DNA from: Adiantum capillus-veneris
Taxonomy: Eukaryota; Streptophyta; Polypodiopsida; Polypodiales; Pteridaceae
DNA length: 64,000 nt
Direction of reading: 5' to 3'
Assembly: GCA_014529385.2 (NCBI GenBank)
Contig: CM043967.1
Location: forward strand, 133,951,182 to 134,015,181
The position numbers and the translations under genes were made by a program. Under the pieces are notes generated by a model that searched no databases, was not told the DNA's origin, and saw only the letters and a list, made by a program, of their open reading frames with translations. Shown one piece after another: positions 10,898-21,473 of the stretch. The first letter of the stretch is position 1. Every line of letters starts with the position of its first letter.

Positions 10898-11000
10898 GGG
10901 GGCACGTAGGTGCCCCCTTTATATAAAAAAATATTCTTGAAATATTACTGCTAGTATTACCGCGTAGGTTACCGCCAGTATTACCGCAATTATTACCGCG
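10898..11000 (+). promoter_or_regulatory. Probable promoter of the CACTA-1 transposase gene with 12 bp repeat cluster
   Basis: An 8 bp perfect hairpin (GGGGGCAC / GTGCCCCC, 10898-10917, 4-base loop) is followed at once by TTTATATAAAAAA (10918-10930), a good TATA box. From about 10945 to 10998 come four to five copies of GCGGTAAT (minus strand) spaced exactly 12 bp, the same motif and phase as at the element ends. Placement just before the TNP2 coding region suggests that the element's DNA-binding protein also controls this promoter; that is inference. Confidence 0.55.
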
Positions 11001-11144
11001 AAATCTATGATAGGACATTAAGGTTACGCCGACTGACTGCATGACCTGTTGTACCCAGTACCCTCTATCTTTAATGAGTGTCTGTCATGTCAGTACAAAC
11101 ATTCTTGATTTTTCATATTCTTATTTAATTTTTTCTTATTTAGT

Positions 11145-12316
11145 GTGTGGTCGTGTGTGCAGGACGATTGGGATGACGTGGGTCCGCCGGTTGGCGCAGA
11201 ACGAACTCGATGGTTGGTGGAGCGATTACCATGTCCATGTACGCGATGTAAGCATGCAATTGCACAGCTTCGACGTATATGCTTGGCTCACGTGGATGAT
11301 TATGGGCTATGGGATGATCTGAGAAAACGCGCTCGAGTGGAAACTAGCGATCCGAGGGTTTTGGCATCCATTGATGTCGCTCCCCATTGGAGTGTGATCG
11401 GGGGCGGAGGCGGGAGAAGGACGGAAGAGCGATTGCGCCAGGAAGCAGTCATGGGAGGGGGGTCACACCCGCCGTCCAATGTGGGTGGGTCCACACGAGC
11501 GCATGCGCATCCTACATCCACCACATATGGGGATCTCCCCACCACCCCGCCCCACATGGAGGTGGAGGAAGATCATTTGCACAATATGGTTGAGGATCTT
11601 CTTGCACGTGAGGCGGCGAATGAGTGTGAGCCTGAGTGTGCATGTGAAGAAACTGCCCAAAAAACCAAAGATTCATTGCTAGAGGTAGCACACACCGCTC
11701 TTTACGAGGGATGCTCCTACTCCATATTACGAGTGTTTCTTGAGATCTTGAATATTCAAGCAATGTTTGGATGGAGCAATGCAGGGGTCGATGCACTATT
11801 GAGGTACGTTTAAGTGTAATAAGTGTTAGTTGTGAGTTTTTTTCGTGGTTATATGCAATAACGAGTGTTCTTTAATTATGTCATAGGCTATTAGGCAAGA
11901 TGATGCCTAAAGGCAATCATCTTCCAGAAAATCGAAGGAAGGCACGACAGGTGGTGACAGGTCTTGGGATGGACTATGATCGCATACATGCATGTGTCAA
12001 TGATTGTGTGCTATTCCGCAATCAACATGCAGGCCTTGATGCTTGCCCCGAGTGTGGAGAATCAAGGTACAAAGAGGGAATGCAAGGAACCACAATACCT
12101 CGCAAGGTTCTTCGTCATTTCCCCCTCATTCCCCGCATCAAGCACATGTTCAGCACCAAAGGAACAAGCGAGCTTCTTACATGGCATATGACAAATCGCT
12201 CCACCGATGAGGTTATGAGAGTGCCGGCTGACTCACCGGCATGGCAACACATTGAGCAGACATGGCCGGAGTTTAGAGAAGAGCCTCGTCACTTGAGGCT
12301 TGGTCTGGCTAGTGAT
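11145..12316 (+). pseudogene. CACTA-1 TNP2 transposase, 5' half
   Basis: An exon ends at 11803 (donor GAG|GTACGT) and begins near 11160, where a TGTGCAG acceptor suggests an earlier exon; the true start is unknown. It carries the Transpos_assoc pattern CPCTRCKHAIAQLRRICLAH and ends with GWSNAGVDALLR. After an 83 bp intron (11804-11886) the TNP2 (Transposase_21) domain starts: LLGKMMPKGNHLPENRRKAR, then a zinc-like motif ACVNDCVLF...CPECGESRY, then KVLRHFPLIPRIKHMF and PADSPAWQHIE. It reads to LRLGLASD at 12316, where Copia-A has inserted. No stop occurs in these two exons. The protein cuts element ends in En/Spm-type transposition. The second half is at 17798-20698. Confidence 0.85.
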
Positions 12317-12508
12317 TGAAGGAGTACGAGCGGAAGTGCTACGCGAGAGAGAGTGCGAGAAGAAGAGCACGACGATATGGTGAACTCGCTCTACTGTAAT
12401 GTGTAGAGCATAGTGAGTTCTTATTAGGTTTTTACAAAAGAATATGTGTACATACCTGGCGGCCCGCCCACTTACTTGGGCGACCACATTGGGCTTTATA
12501 CCCCAACA
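12317..12508 (-). repeat. 3' LTR of Copia-A
   Basis: Plus-strand ends are TGAAGGAGTACG and TATACCCCAACA; on the minus strand it begins TGTTGGGGTATAAAGCCC. It is 192 bp, the same as the three other LTRs of this family in the window. Confidence 0.92.
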
Positions 12509-12597
12509 ACCTCCCACTTAAAGTCCAATGTGGTACTTTAAGTGTGAGAGAAGCTACTATATAAGCTAATATACAAGAGATGTAGAGAAGTGATGTA

Positions 12598-14595
12598 CTA
12601 CCCTACACCTAACTGCTTGCGAAAATGCGCAAAGCTCTTTGAGGAAAGTCCTTTTGTAAGTAGATTAGTAGGATTTTCTGTGGTGTGAACTTTGACAAGC
12701 TGAAGTTGCTTATCCTCGAGCATTTCCCTGATGAAATGATACTTCACATCCACATGCTTTGTGTTTGAGTGATAAATTGGATTGCGAGCCAATTGTATAG
12801 CACTTTGACTATCACAATATAACACAGGCATCTCTTCTTTGATTCCCAAATCTGTTACTAGTCGATTAAGCCAAATTGATTCTTTGCATGCCTCTAATGC
12901 TACAACATATTCAGCCTCTGTAGTAGATTGAGTAACACAATCTTGTAATCTAGAACGCCATGATCCTGCTCCACCAACCAATGTAAAGACATACCCTAAC
13001 GTAGACCTTCGGTTGTCTAAGTCACCTGCATAATCTGAGTCTGTAAAACCCTTTACACTTAGCTCCTGACTCCCATAGCATATACGCATACTCTTTGTAG
13101 CTTTCAAGTATCTCAATATTCCTTTCACTGCCTCCCAATGTTTCTTGCCTGGGTTTGACATGTATCGACTCATTACTCCCACTGCAAATGCAATGTCTGG
13201 GCGAGTAGCAATCATTGCATACATCAAACTACCCACTGCAGACGAATATGGAATCTTATCCATTTCAGCCTGTTCTTCCTCAGACACAGGACAATCTTGT
13301 TTGCTAAGTTTCACATATGGTGGCAATGGAACACTCAGTGCCTTTCCCTTCTTCATATTGAAACGTTGCAAAACCTTGTCAATATACTTTGTTTGAGATA
13401 ACCAAATCAGCTTCTTTGATCTGTTGCTCTCAATGCGCATACCAAGTATATGACTTGCCTCACCCATGTCTTTCATGTCAAACGATTTTGCCATCTTTGA
13501 CTTCAAAGCTGAAATTTCTTCCAAGTGCTTGCCAGCAATCAACATGTCATCCACATACAAAATAAGGATCAACCAACTGCCATCCTTAGCCTTCTTTGTA
13601 TATAGACAGTGATCGAACTCACTACGTTTGTAGCCTTGAGAAAGCATAAACTTGTGGAATTTATGGTACCATGCCCTCGGTGATTGTTTTAAGCCATAAA
13701 GACTCTTTAACAACTGGCATACCCAATCTTCCTTGCCTTTCTCAACAAACCCTTCTGGCTGCTGCATGTAAATTTCCACATCTAAATCACCATGCAAGAA
13801 CGCTGTCTTGACATCCATTTGGTGCGACACCAAATCTAATATAGCAACCACTGCAAGAAAGCATCTCAATGTAGTCATCTTGACCACCGGAGAGAAGACT
13901 TTATCAAAGTCAATGCCTTGTTCTTGATTAAAGCCCTTGGCAACAAGCCCTGCTTTGTACTTTGGCTGACTATCATGAGCGGTGATCTTATACCTGTAAA
14001 CCCATTTACAGGGTATAGCCTTTTTGCCCCGTGGTATTTTAACTAGCTTCCATGTCTGGTTTTTATGCAGAGCTGTCATCTCTGACTGCATGGCCAATTG
14101 CCAATTCCCGGAGTCCTTCATTTGCACTGCTTCCTTGTAACATGAAGGCTCATTGCAATCAGTCAACATGACATAGTTCATAGATGGAACAAACCTATCA
14201 GGAGGTCGTGTGACACGTCCAGATGTACGCACAATAGGTGGCTCAGGCTCAGCCACAACCTGTGGTTCCAATCTATCCTGTCCTTGCTCCTCTTGAGCCC
14301 TGACATTTTGTATTGCACGTGCAGGTCCATATTCTTGAAAGACAACTCTTCTAATCTCCTCAACCCTCTCTGGTTTAGAATGATATTTGGATTCATTAAA
14401 GTGAACATCATTGCTGCGGACAACCTTTCTAGATTCGGGATTACCAGAATTACCATAGCCTAGAAAGATGCACTTTCTACTCTTTGGCTCAAGTTTGTTC
14501 CTGAATTCCTTTGGAACGTGAGTATATGCCTCACAGCCAAAGACTCTGAGATGCTTGTATGAGGGAATTTTGCTTGACCATACCATCTCTGGCAC
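12598..14595 (-). CDS. Copia-A pol C-terminal part: integrase tail, reverse transcriptase, RNase H
   Basis: An open frame of 665 residues starts in the integrase C-terminal part (HLRVFGCEAYTHVPKEFRNK, LGYGNSG) and continues through the variable linker. Reverse transcriptase follows with CKWVYRYKITAHDSQPKYKA, DVKTAFLHGDLDVEIYMQQP, LLKSLYGLKQSPRAWYHKF and the catalytic YVDD (ILYVDDMLIAGKHLEE). RNase H follows with FTDSDYAGD, STTEAEYV and YCDSQSAIQLA, ending KQLGVG. All catalytic residues are present. The frame start is only the first Met after a stop upstream in the integrase; in a working element it is part of one long polyprotein with 14869-16557. About 13 codons are missing near 14435 compared with Copia-B. 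Confidence 0.9.
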   Translation of the reverse strand: MPEMVWSSKIPSYKHLRVFGCEAYTHVPKEFRNKLEPKSRKCIFLGYGNSGNPESRKVVRSNDVHFNESKYHSKPERVEEIRRVVFQEYGPARAIQNVRAQEEQGQDRLEPQVVAEPEPPIVRTSGRVTRPPDRFVPSMNYVMLTDCNEPSCYKEAVQMKDSGNWQLAMQSEMTALHKNQTWKLVKIPRGKKAIPCKWVYRYKITAHDSQPKYKAGLVAKGFNQEQGIDFDKVFSPVVKMTTLRCFLAVVAILDLVSHQMDVKTAFLHGDLDVEIYMQQPEGFVEKGKEDWVCQLLKSLYGLKQSPRAWYHKFHKFMLSQGYKRSEFDHCLYTKKAKDGSWLILILYVDDMLIAGKHLEEISALKSKMAKSFDMKDMGEASHILGMRIESNRSKKLIWLSQTKYIDKVLQRFNMKKGKALSVPLPPYVKLSKQDCPVSEEEQAEMDKIPYSSAVGSLMYAMIATRPDIAFAVGVMSRYMSNPGKKHWEAVKGILRYLKATKSMRICYGSQELSVKGFTDSDYAGDLDNRRSTLGYVFTLVGGAGSWRSRLQDCVTQSTTEAEYVVALEACKESIWLNRLVTDLGIKEEMPVLYCDSQSAIQLARNPIYHSNTKHVDVKYHFIREMLEDKQLQLVKVHTTENPTNLLTKGLSSKSFAHFRKQLGVG

Positions 14596-14599
14596 TGAA

Positions 14600-15747
14600 T
14601 CCTTCTACAAAACCTTTCTAGGCGATCTATTTACAAGATGAACATCTGTTGATACAGCTTCAGCCCAAAACCCATTTGGCAGCTGTGCATTAGACAACAT
14701 ACTTCTAACCTTCTCTTGTATGGTCCTATTCATCCTCTTAGCAACACCATTTTGAGGAGGATTGTAAGGAGCAGTAAGTTCACGTTATATACCTTTTGAC
14801 TCACAAAAGTCCTGAAAGGCCTTTGAAACATACTCTCCACCATTGTCAGTGTGTAAGCATTTAAGCTTCTAGCCACTCTGATTCTCCACAAGTGTCACAA
14901 ACGTTTTGAAAACACTAAACACTTCATCCTTGTGCTTGAGAAAGTAAACCCATACTTTCCTTGAGTAATCATCTATAAATGTCATAAAGTAAGAAGCTCC
15001 CCCTAGAGATAGGTTAGGCATAGGTCCACACAAATCACTATGAACAAGTGCCAACTGTGTATCTCTTCTACTGCTTCTATGCTTATGTGGCTTCTGTGTT
15101 TGCTTACCATACAGACAATGTTCACAGAATTCAAAATCATTAAATGAAAAGCCAGGCAAATAACCAGAACGAGACAATATTTCCATTCCCTTCTTGGACA
15201 TATGTCCTAACCGGCTATGCCACAAAGAAACATTCAGCTGCTTGGTTACATTGATTACATTTTTAGAGACATTTGATACATAAATCATGTAAAGTCCTCC
15301 AGAATTTACTCCATGTGCTACTGTCATAGAACCCTTGGATATCTTCCACGTGTTCTGTCCAAAAGTGGTGACGTAGCCAGCATCATCAAGTAAACCTGTG
15401 CTGATCAAGCTCTTTGTAATTGCGGGAACATGTCTCACATTCTTCAGTGTGAAAGAAGAGCCATTCTGAAACTTCAATTGAACATCTCCAACACCTAAGA
15501 TCTCACATGTCTTCCCATTGCCTAGCCGAACATGATCTTTAGTGGTCACATAAGAGGTAAACCACTCCTTGTTTGGAGACACATGAAGTGATGCGCCTGA
15601 GTCTATAATCCAGTCACTCAGTGCATTTCCATCAGATGCTGTAAGAAGAGCTGAGTCCATTGTATTCTTCAAGAAGTAGATGTCTCCTGACACTAGACTG
15701 TCATCCTCTGCAACAGTGTTTGTCACATTTCTTTCTTGAATCTTCAC
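14600..15747 (-). pseudogene. Copia-A protease, pre-integrase and integrase core (with stops)
   Basis: The open part 15747-14869 (292 residues) has the protease motif WIIDSGASLHVSPNKEWF, the pre-integrase zinc site (WHSRLGHMSKKGME, then FCEHCLYGKQ) and the first integrase catalytic Asp in VHSDLCGPM. A TAG after VENQSG (near 14869) interrupts it. The second Asp (HTDNGGEYVS) and the Glu (PQNGVAKRMNR) lie beyond, with further stops near 14786 and 14606. Integrase inserts the cDNA into the genome; this copy could not make the full protein. Confidence 0.82.
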
Positions 15748-15769
15748 TGAGGACTTGTTCTTCTCACCA

Positions 15770-16557
15770 TGGTCTTCAGCTTTCTCTTTGCCTTTTTCTG
15801 CTTTCTATTCTCTGCAGTCTCTTTTCATGTGACCCTTCTTGCCACAATGTTAGCATTCTATGTCACTCTTGCCTTTAGCACTGCGGGACTTGCTACGATA
15901 CTGATTCCTCTTTCCACCTTTGTACTTTTCTTTGGTCCTTCCCCTGACAACTAAGGCTGTTCCTTTGCCTTTTTCCATTGTCTTTCTATTGGTTTCTTCA
16001 GTAAGCAGACTTCCTTCTACAACTGCTATGTTCAAACCATCTGGAGGTGTAGAATTACTCAAAGCTGTGCGAAAAGTGTCCCAACTTTCCGGCAATTTGA
16101 TCAACAGGAACATAGCTCTAACAGGTTCATCAAAGTTGACACCTTGAGTTGACAACTGACTATAGATTGTGTTGAATTCATTCAGATGATTGGACATAGG
16201 TGTCCCTTCTTTCATCTTCAAGTCAACAAGCTTCTTAAGCTAGTATACCTGTGAAGCTGCACTCTGCTTCTCATAAAGATCACTCAGCTTTAACCATGCT
16301 TGATAAGCCGACATCTCGTCTGCTACATTGAAGTAAACGCTTTCTGCCAAAGTCAGCATAATGGTAGAAAGTGCCAATTCATCCATTTCGCTCCATTCAT
16401 CTTCGTCCATATCTTCTGGTTTTATCCCCTTGAGATTTATAGGTTTTATCTGCTTCTTTTGTACCAACACGTGCCAAATCTGCTTCTTCCGCAATGGGAA
16501 ATTGGTTCCATCCAGCTTCTTGATATTGTAAAGAGCAGTGTCCTGTGATCCAGCCAT
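15770..16557 (-). pseudogene. Copia-A gag and zinc knuckle (with stops)
   Basis: It starts MAGSQDTALYNIKKLDGTNF at 16557, a typical Copia gag N-terminus. A stop falls after QSAASQVY (near 16240). The frame resumes with LKKLVDLKMKEGTPMSNHLN, typical of the UBN2 gag core, and runs to a basic tail (KSRSAKGKSDIEC). The tail is followed by a zinc knuckle whose first residues are broken by another stop (HCGKKGHMKRDC near 15845-15810). Gag packages the RNA. Confidence 0.8.
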
Positions 16558-17600
16558 AGCTACGCTTCACAGTAGTTTACTTTTCTGGGAAAAATTCGGC
16601 AGAGTTTCCCCTGTAAACTGACCTCTGAACCAATATCAACCTGTCAAATGAACCAAGAAAGCTTCAGATTCTGCAAAAATTTTGGCAGAGTCTCCTTTGT
16701 AAAATGGCTCTGGTGTACTAAAAACAGACCAAAAAACAGCTCAAAAAACACTGTCTCTCTGACACTGTAAGCTGCGGGTAAACCTGTCCTGCACTTGTAC
16801 TGTCTCTCACTGTCCTGTCACTGTCCTATAAGCATAGACTGCGACAATGCCTCAACGGCAGTAAAGCAAAGATGCAATCCCAACTGTCTAACTCACAGTC
16901 AATACATCCTAACTGCCAATCTAAGGGTGCTCGAGGGATCGCTCCAAGACCTGTATCACCGAAAGGATCTCAACATTCGAGAATTCCCCAGCTCAATAAA
17001 ACCTCACTCGACCCTCAACAAAGGCTGCAGTAAATCTGACAGTACATAGACTTCCCACAAAGTCATACATCCACAAATTTCCCACTATATGTTGTAACCG
17101 CTGCGGTGGTTGTTTGCTGCGTGACTCACAGCCAGCAAACCCTCAACAAACATACATCATCTCTGACAATACATCCCATGTGGAAGTACCTGCAATGTCA
17201 GGATGAAATCTGGAATATCAAGCAGCAAACACAAGCTACCTGATGAACTAGTGGATGTCGCCTACAATCTGTGTAGATGCGCCCGTGTCGTATGTGACAC
17301 GCCTCCAAGAGTTGTGAGCCGTCCTACGATGTGTAGACAGCCACAAATCAACACTCTGGGAGTGCCGATATCCTCAGCACTTGCAGCCGTAGGCCGAAAA
17401 CCCCAAATTTGCAGAGTCGAATCTGCACCCGTCGAGACCACGTAGTTGAAAATGGTCTGCGCAGACCTTTGTCGAAGCCGAACGGTGGCCGAGATGACCT
17501 CAGAATGAAATTCGCGTGTCGAATTTCACTCCAATCTGAGTTGGTGACTCTAGCCTCCTGCAGTGCTGCCTCCAGCCTTGATCTGAGCTCTGATACTAGT
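16558..17600 (-). other. Copia-A 5' untranslated leader with primer binding site
   Basis: No coding frame is supported over about 1 kb. Directly inside the LTR (plus 17585-17600, CTCTGATACTAGT) the minus strand reads TAGTATCAGAGC, one change from the usual initiator tRNA-Met complement TGGTATCAGAGC, which is exact in Copia-B. Confidence 0.7.
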
Positions 17601-17792
17601 TGAAGGAGTACGAGCGGAAGTGCGACGCGAGAGAGTGTGCGAGAAGAAGAGCACGACGATATGGTGAACTCGCTCTATTGTAATGTGTAGAGCATAGTGA
17701 GTTCTTATTAGGTTTTTACAAAAGAATATGTGTACATACCTGGCGGCCCGCCCACTTACCTGGGCGACCACATTGGGCTTTATACCCCAACA
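17601..17792 (-). repeat. 5' LTR of Copia-A
   Basis: 192 bp, TGAAGGAGTACG to CCCCAACA on the plus strand, followed by the target duplication GTGAT (17793-17797). Confidence 0.92.
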
Positions 17793-17797
17793 GTGAT

Positions 17798-20698
17798 GGG
17801 GTAAACCCATTTGGGCATCGGTCTACCTCATGGAGTACTTGGCCAGTGGTTGTTGTGAACTACAACATTCCATCATGGGAGTCAACCAAGAAGGGGAACA
17901 TTTTTCTCTCTCTTCTAGTCCCAGGAAAACACAAGGTGAAGTACATGGATGTATATTTAGCACCTTTGATTGAAGAGATTCAAGAGCTATGGAGCGGCAT
18001 AGATGTTTTTGATGTATCAAGACCACTTCGTGATCGGCGCACAATGATCAAGTGCATTCTCATGTGGACCATGCATGATTACCCCGAGCTTGGAGAGATT
18101 TCTGGTAAGCTTTTCCTTTGTGATGCTCTTTAATGTCTTTGCATTGGTCACTTATATGCGGTTATGTATTTTGTTTTTGTAGGACTATCGACATTCGGAC
18201 ATAGGGCATGCCCAACTTGTGGACCCTCACTCGTGACAGAGAGACCCGCTCTACTTGGTAAGGTGATCTACCCCAATAACCATCGCTTCTTGCCGCCCAC
18301 ACATCCATCTTATGCTCCACCGTGCAATGGGATGGAGCCACTCCATTGGACCATGGCCAATTGGGCAAGACATTGGAACGACCATTACAGCACATTGCCT
18401 CCTCCCAATGATCCACCTAGGGGTATGTCTAGGTACTCTATTTTCTTATCACTGCCCTATTGGGCTTTATTAAAAATCCAACACCTATTGGATCCAGTGC
18501 ATGTGTTCAAAAATGTTGGCCAAGCTATATGGGATCACATAGTAGGCAAGAAAGATTCATTGGGGGCTAGAGAGGACATGAGGGCCATAAGGAGGCTCCC
18601 TCCTTCGGCCACACCTCGCATGGGGCCTCGGGGGAAGATGGTTCTTCCAAAGGCACCTTGGATTCTATCAAGGGTGGATCAAGAGCGGATGAAACAAGTC
18701 ATTGCATCCATCCGTACTCCAATAGGTTACATGCGTTCGCTCAAGGGTGCCTTCACTAAAACTAAGAAAGGAGGATCCACACAACTGTATGGGCTCAAAT
18801 CCCATGATTGGCACAAGATTATTCAGGTAATGTGTGTGTGTGTGTGTGTGTATGTGGTTTAGGGTTCTGGATACTTAAAAGTCTTTTAGTTTGTGCAATA
18901 GTTTGTGCTTCCAATTAGCATTAGTGGATTTGTAAACATGAAGGTAAAGACTGCAATATTCAAGGTGGGAGAAGTTGTCAGGTATAGAACATTTGATCCT
19001 CCCTCCTAAACTTTACTTTGAAAACTAACTTTACTATGAAGATTATGAAGGGTTTTTTGGTTATAGGTTTGTGAGTTCCAAAGAAATCGAAGTTTCAGCC
19101 ATTCCAATAGCTCGACTTCTAGCGATTGAAGCAACTTGTGCTATTGAGGATGCATTCCCACGTTCTATCCTTGTTAGCCAAGTTCACCTATTGCTCCATC
19201 TTGTTGAGGAGATATCCATTTGTGGTGTGGTTCACTCAAGGTGGATGTTCTTTCTTGAGAGGTTCCTAAAGACCTTGAAAGACTTTGTAAGGCTACGATC
19301 ACAACCAGAGGTATTCATCGATCTTAAGCGTTAAAACTTATTAGGATTGGGTTGTATTCACAACGCTTTTTATTAGTTACTTTAATCACTAATGGTTTCA
19401 TGTACATGTGTTCAGGCAAGCATGGTAGAGGGTTGGATTGTACAAGAGGCTTTTGTGTATGTCTCTCAATATCTTTTCACAATAGACCCATCATTGCCTC
19501 GTTTAAAGACGGAGGAAGAGGATCCAAAAAAACACGCAAACATTCCAAGTGGAAAAGGTTCTCTCTTGATTTTGGATAGGGAATTTCAAGCCATAGTAAA
19601 CAACCATTGTCTACTCAATGCTCCCATCATGGGCAAATGGGTGGATATGTATGTGGAGGTGCGTACAACGAGAGAAAGGGAGAGGGAAGCATGGAAGAGG
19701 TCACACGGCGGTAGGCGAGCACCTCCCTTTCCTAAAGAGCTTGCCAAATATCCTGATCTAATTCCAGTTGGGTGGATACACAATGCCATGACCAAGGCCA
19801 AGGCACAAGGAGAACAAATAAGCCCTAAAGAATGGGAGTACGTGCGAGGATGTCTACCAAGGGTAATATACTCAATGTGTTTAGTGTGTGTGTGTGTGTG
19901 GGTGTGTGTATGTGTGTCACCTCTCTCTCTCTCTCTCATCTATCTTGATTGGTTTCTGCAGGCCTTCACATTCAACTCTATGTGGTCCGAAGGACGTCAT
20001 TTCGAACCCGCAAGATAGATGAGCATCGAACCACTCATGATAGTGGAGTTATGGGCAAGTTTGACACGACAACACAAGAGGTCAGGGAATGTGGAACAAT
20101 AGAGAGGATAATCAAAGTGGACTTCCGAACATTTCACAAATATCTCTTTGACTACTGATGGTTTGCGGGTGAGGTTAAGAGACATGAGAATGGACTCTAT
20201 ATGGTAGACTCCGGGCAATTTCATCGCGCGAAGACCGACAACTTGGTGCAACCTAGTAGTTGTGAGAAGGTAAAGTCCATGTGCAACTCACTAAAACATT
20301 ATATGATACATACAAAACTACATTCATGTTGGTGTTTGCTCTATGACCTATAGGTGTTTTATGTGCCTTGTATGTATCGAAGACGACTATGGTATGTTAT
20401 TCCAGTCACACCATGGAGCAGATCTATCTTTGTAGATACGAACATAGAGACTTTGGTAGATCCCACCATACCATCTCAAGAAGACGCCAATGACGATGAT
20501 GCAATTGAGGTCGAGGAGAACCAACCATTCCCAATAACCAACCATAGTGAGGAGGAGGACGAGGATGGAGAGGATGATGATGATTCAATAGGAGAGGCTA
20601 TAGAGGATGAATCAATAGATTTATTTGTTGATTTAGCTACCATGGGGTTGGACATGGATGTAAGCACTTGTATAGATCTCTTGGAGGATGAAAATTAA
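17798..20698 (+). pseudogene. CACTA-1 TNP2 transposase, 3' half (TNP2, DUF4218, DUF4216)
   Basis: Exons read by splice signals: 17798-18104, 18183-18826, 19066-19312, 19416-19863, 19962-about 20270 and 20354-20698. TNP2 continues with SLLVPGKHKVKYMDVYLAPL and WTMHDYPELGEISG, then FGHRACPTCGPSL and LLDPVHVFKNVGQAIWDHIV up to LKSHDWHKIIQ. DUF4218 follows (VHLLLHLVEEISICGVVHSRWMF, then ASMVEGWIVQEAFVYVSQY). DUF4216 follows (GTIERIIKVDFRTFHKYLF, then VFYVPCMYRRRLWYVIPVTP), ending in an acidic tail. A TGA at 20157-20159 interrupts DUF4216 where a related copy has FECKWF. The start of DUF4218 seems missing around 18830-19065. Split from its 5' half by Copia-A, it is non-functional. Confidence 0.83.
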
Positions 20699-20773
20699 TA
20701 AATATCTTTTGGATTTTGACTTTTTTCTCTACTTATGTTGTACAAAAGGGCTATTTGTTTATGAACGCAAGAC

Positions 20774-21216
20774 AATACAATTTTGATCATCGTTCGCTTG
20801 CCATTTCCATATGAATGCATAGTTGACATAAGATTTTGAGGTGGAAACAAAATAATTTTGTTTATAGAATCTCATGGAGTACAAATGAGTAGAGTAGGAG
20901 AATCATACCAATAGATGAGGCAAGCAAAGAGAAGAGAGGTACTAAAAATCCCAATGAGAATGGGATTTCTTATACTCCGTGCAAAAAGGGGGTGACAATA
21001 CAATTTTGATCATCATTCGCTTACCATTTTCGTATGAATGCATAGTTGACATAAGATTTTGAAGTGGAAACAAAATATTTATTGATATAGAATCTCATGG
21101 AGTACAAATGAGTAGAGTAGGAGAATCATACCAATAGATGAGGCAAGCAAAGAGAAGAGAGGTACTAAAAATCCCAATGAGAATGGGATTTCTTACACTC
21201 CATGCAAAAAGGGGGT
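20774..21216. repeat. Tandem duplication, ~223 bp x 2, near the right end of CACTA-1
   Basis: AATACAATTTTGATCATC at 20774 recurs at 20997, and the copies agree closely through GAATCTCATGGAGTACAAAT to GCAAAAAGGGGG. The few differences are mostly single bases. No coding frame. Confidence 0.88.
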
Positions 21217-21304
21217 ACCAATTTCTGAAAAGTAACAAAATAGAATAGGATTTATAGAAAGGGAAAAGTGGGAGAGGAATGGGTCACTTGGATTCTTTTC
21301 CGGG

Positions 21305-21450
21305 TGCGGTAATCTTGGCGTTTATTTGTGCGGTAATACAGGCGGTAATTGTCGCGGTAAAGCTGGGGAACGCGCCACCGGGTCTGCACCATACACTCTC
21401 TCTCTTTCTTGAAGCTCTCTCTCTCCTCTTATGCGGTAATGTTGTACGGT
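21305..21450. repeat. Right subterminal GCGGTAATA repeats of CACTA-1
   Basis: GCGGTAAT or GCGGTAAA occurs at about 21306, 21330, 21342 and 21354, i.e. in 12 bp phase, and again near 21433, followed by CGGTAAC. The element ends at 21473. Confidence 0.8.
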
Positions 21451-21473
21451 AACATCACCATTCTCCCATAGTG

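Larger units (their letters stand above)
12317..17792 (-). mobile_element. Copia-A: full-length element inserted in the transposase gene (5,476 bp)
   Basis: Two 192 bp LTRs (12317-12508 and 17601-17792) bound it. The target duplication GTGAT is exact on both sides (12312-12316 and 17793-17797). The minus strand has a primer site resembling initiator tRNA-Met just inside the high-coordinate LTR and a purine tract (TAAGTGGGAGGT) beside the low-coordinate LTR. By eye the LTRs differ at about 4 of 192 bases. The TNP2 reading frame continues exactly once one duplication copy is ignored. Copia-B (51455-56620) is a sister copy. Confidence 0.93.
6092..21473. mobile_element. CACTA-1: complete En/Spm-type DNA transposon, 15.4 kb including a nested Copia
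   Basis: The left end reads CACTATGAC at 6092 and the right end reads ...CCCATAGTG at 21473, so the inverted termini share CACTATG. Both sides are flanked by the same 3 bp TCA (6089-6091 and 21474-21476), the target duplication length of CACTA elements. Subterminal repeats of GCGGTAATANNN at 12 bp spacing occur at both ends. It holds a minus-strand accessory gene, a palindrome array and a plus-strand TNP2 gene. Without Copia-A (12317-17792 plus one duplication) it would be about 9.9 kb. Confidence 0.92.

Noticed and set aside
13145-13396. Plus-strand frames inside Copia-A and -B pol (13145-13396, 52283-52534)
   Set aside because: They run antisense to a well conserved reverse transcriptase and are identical in both copies only because the pol gene is.
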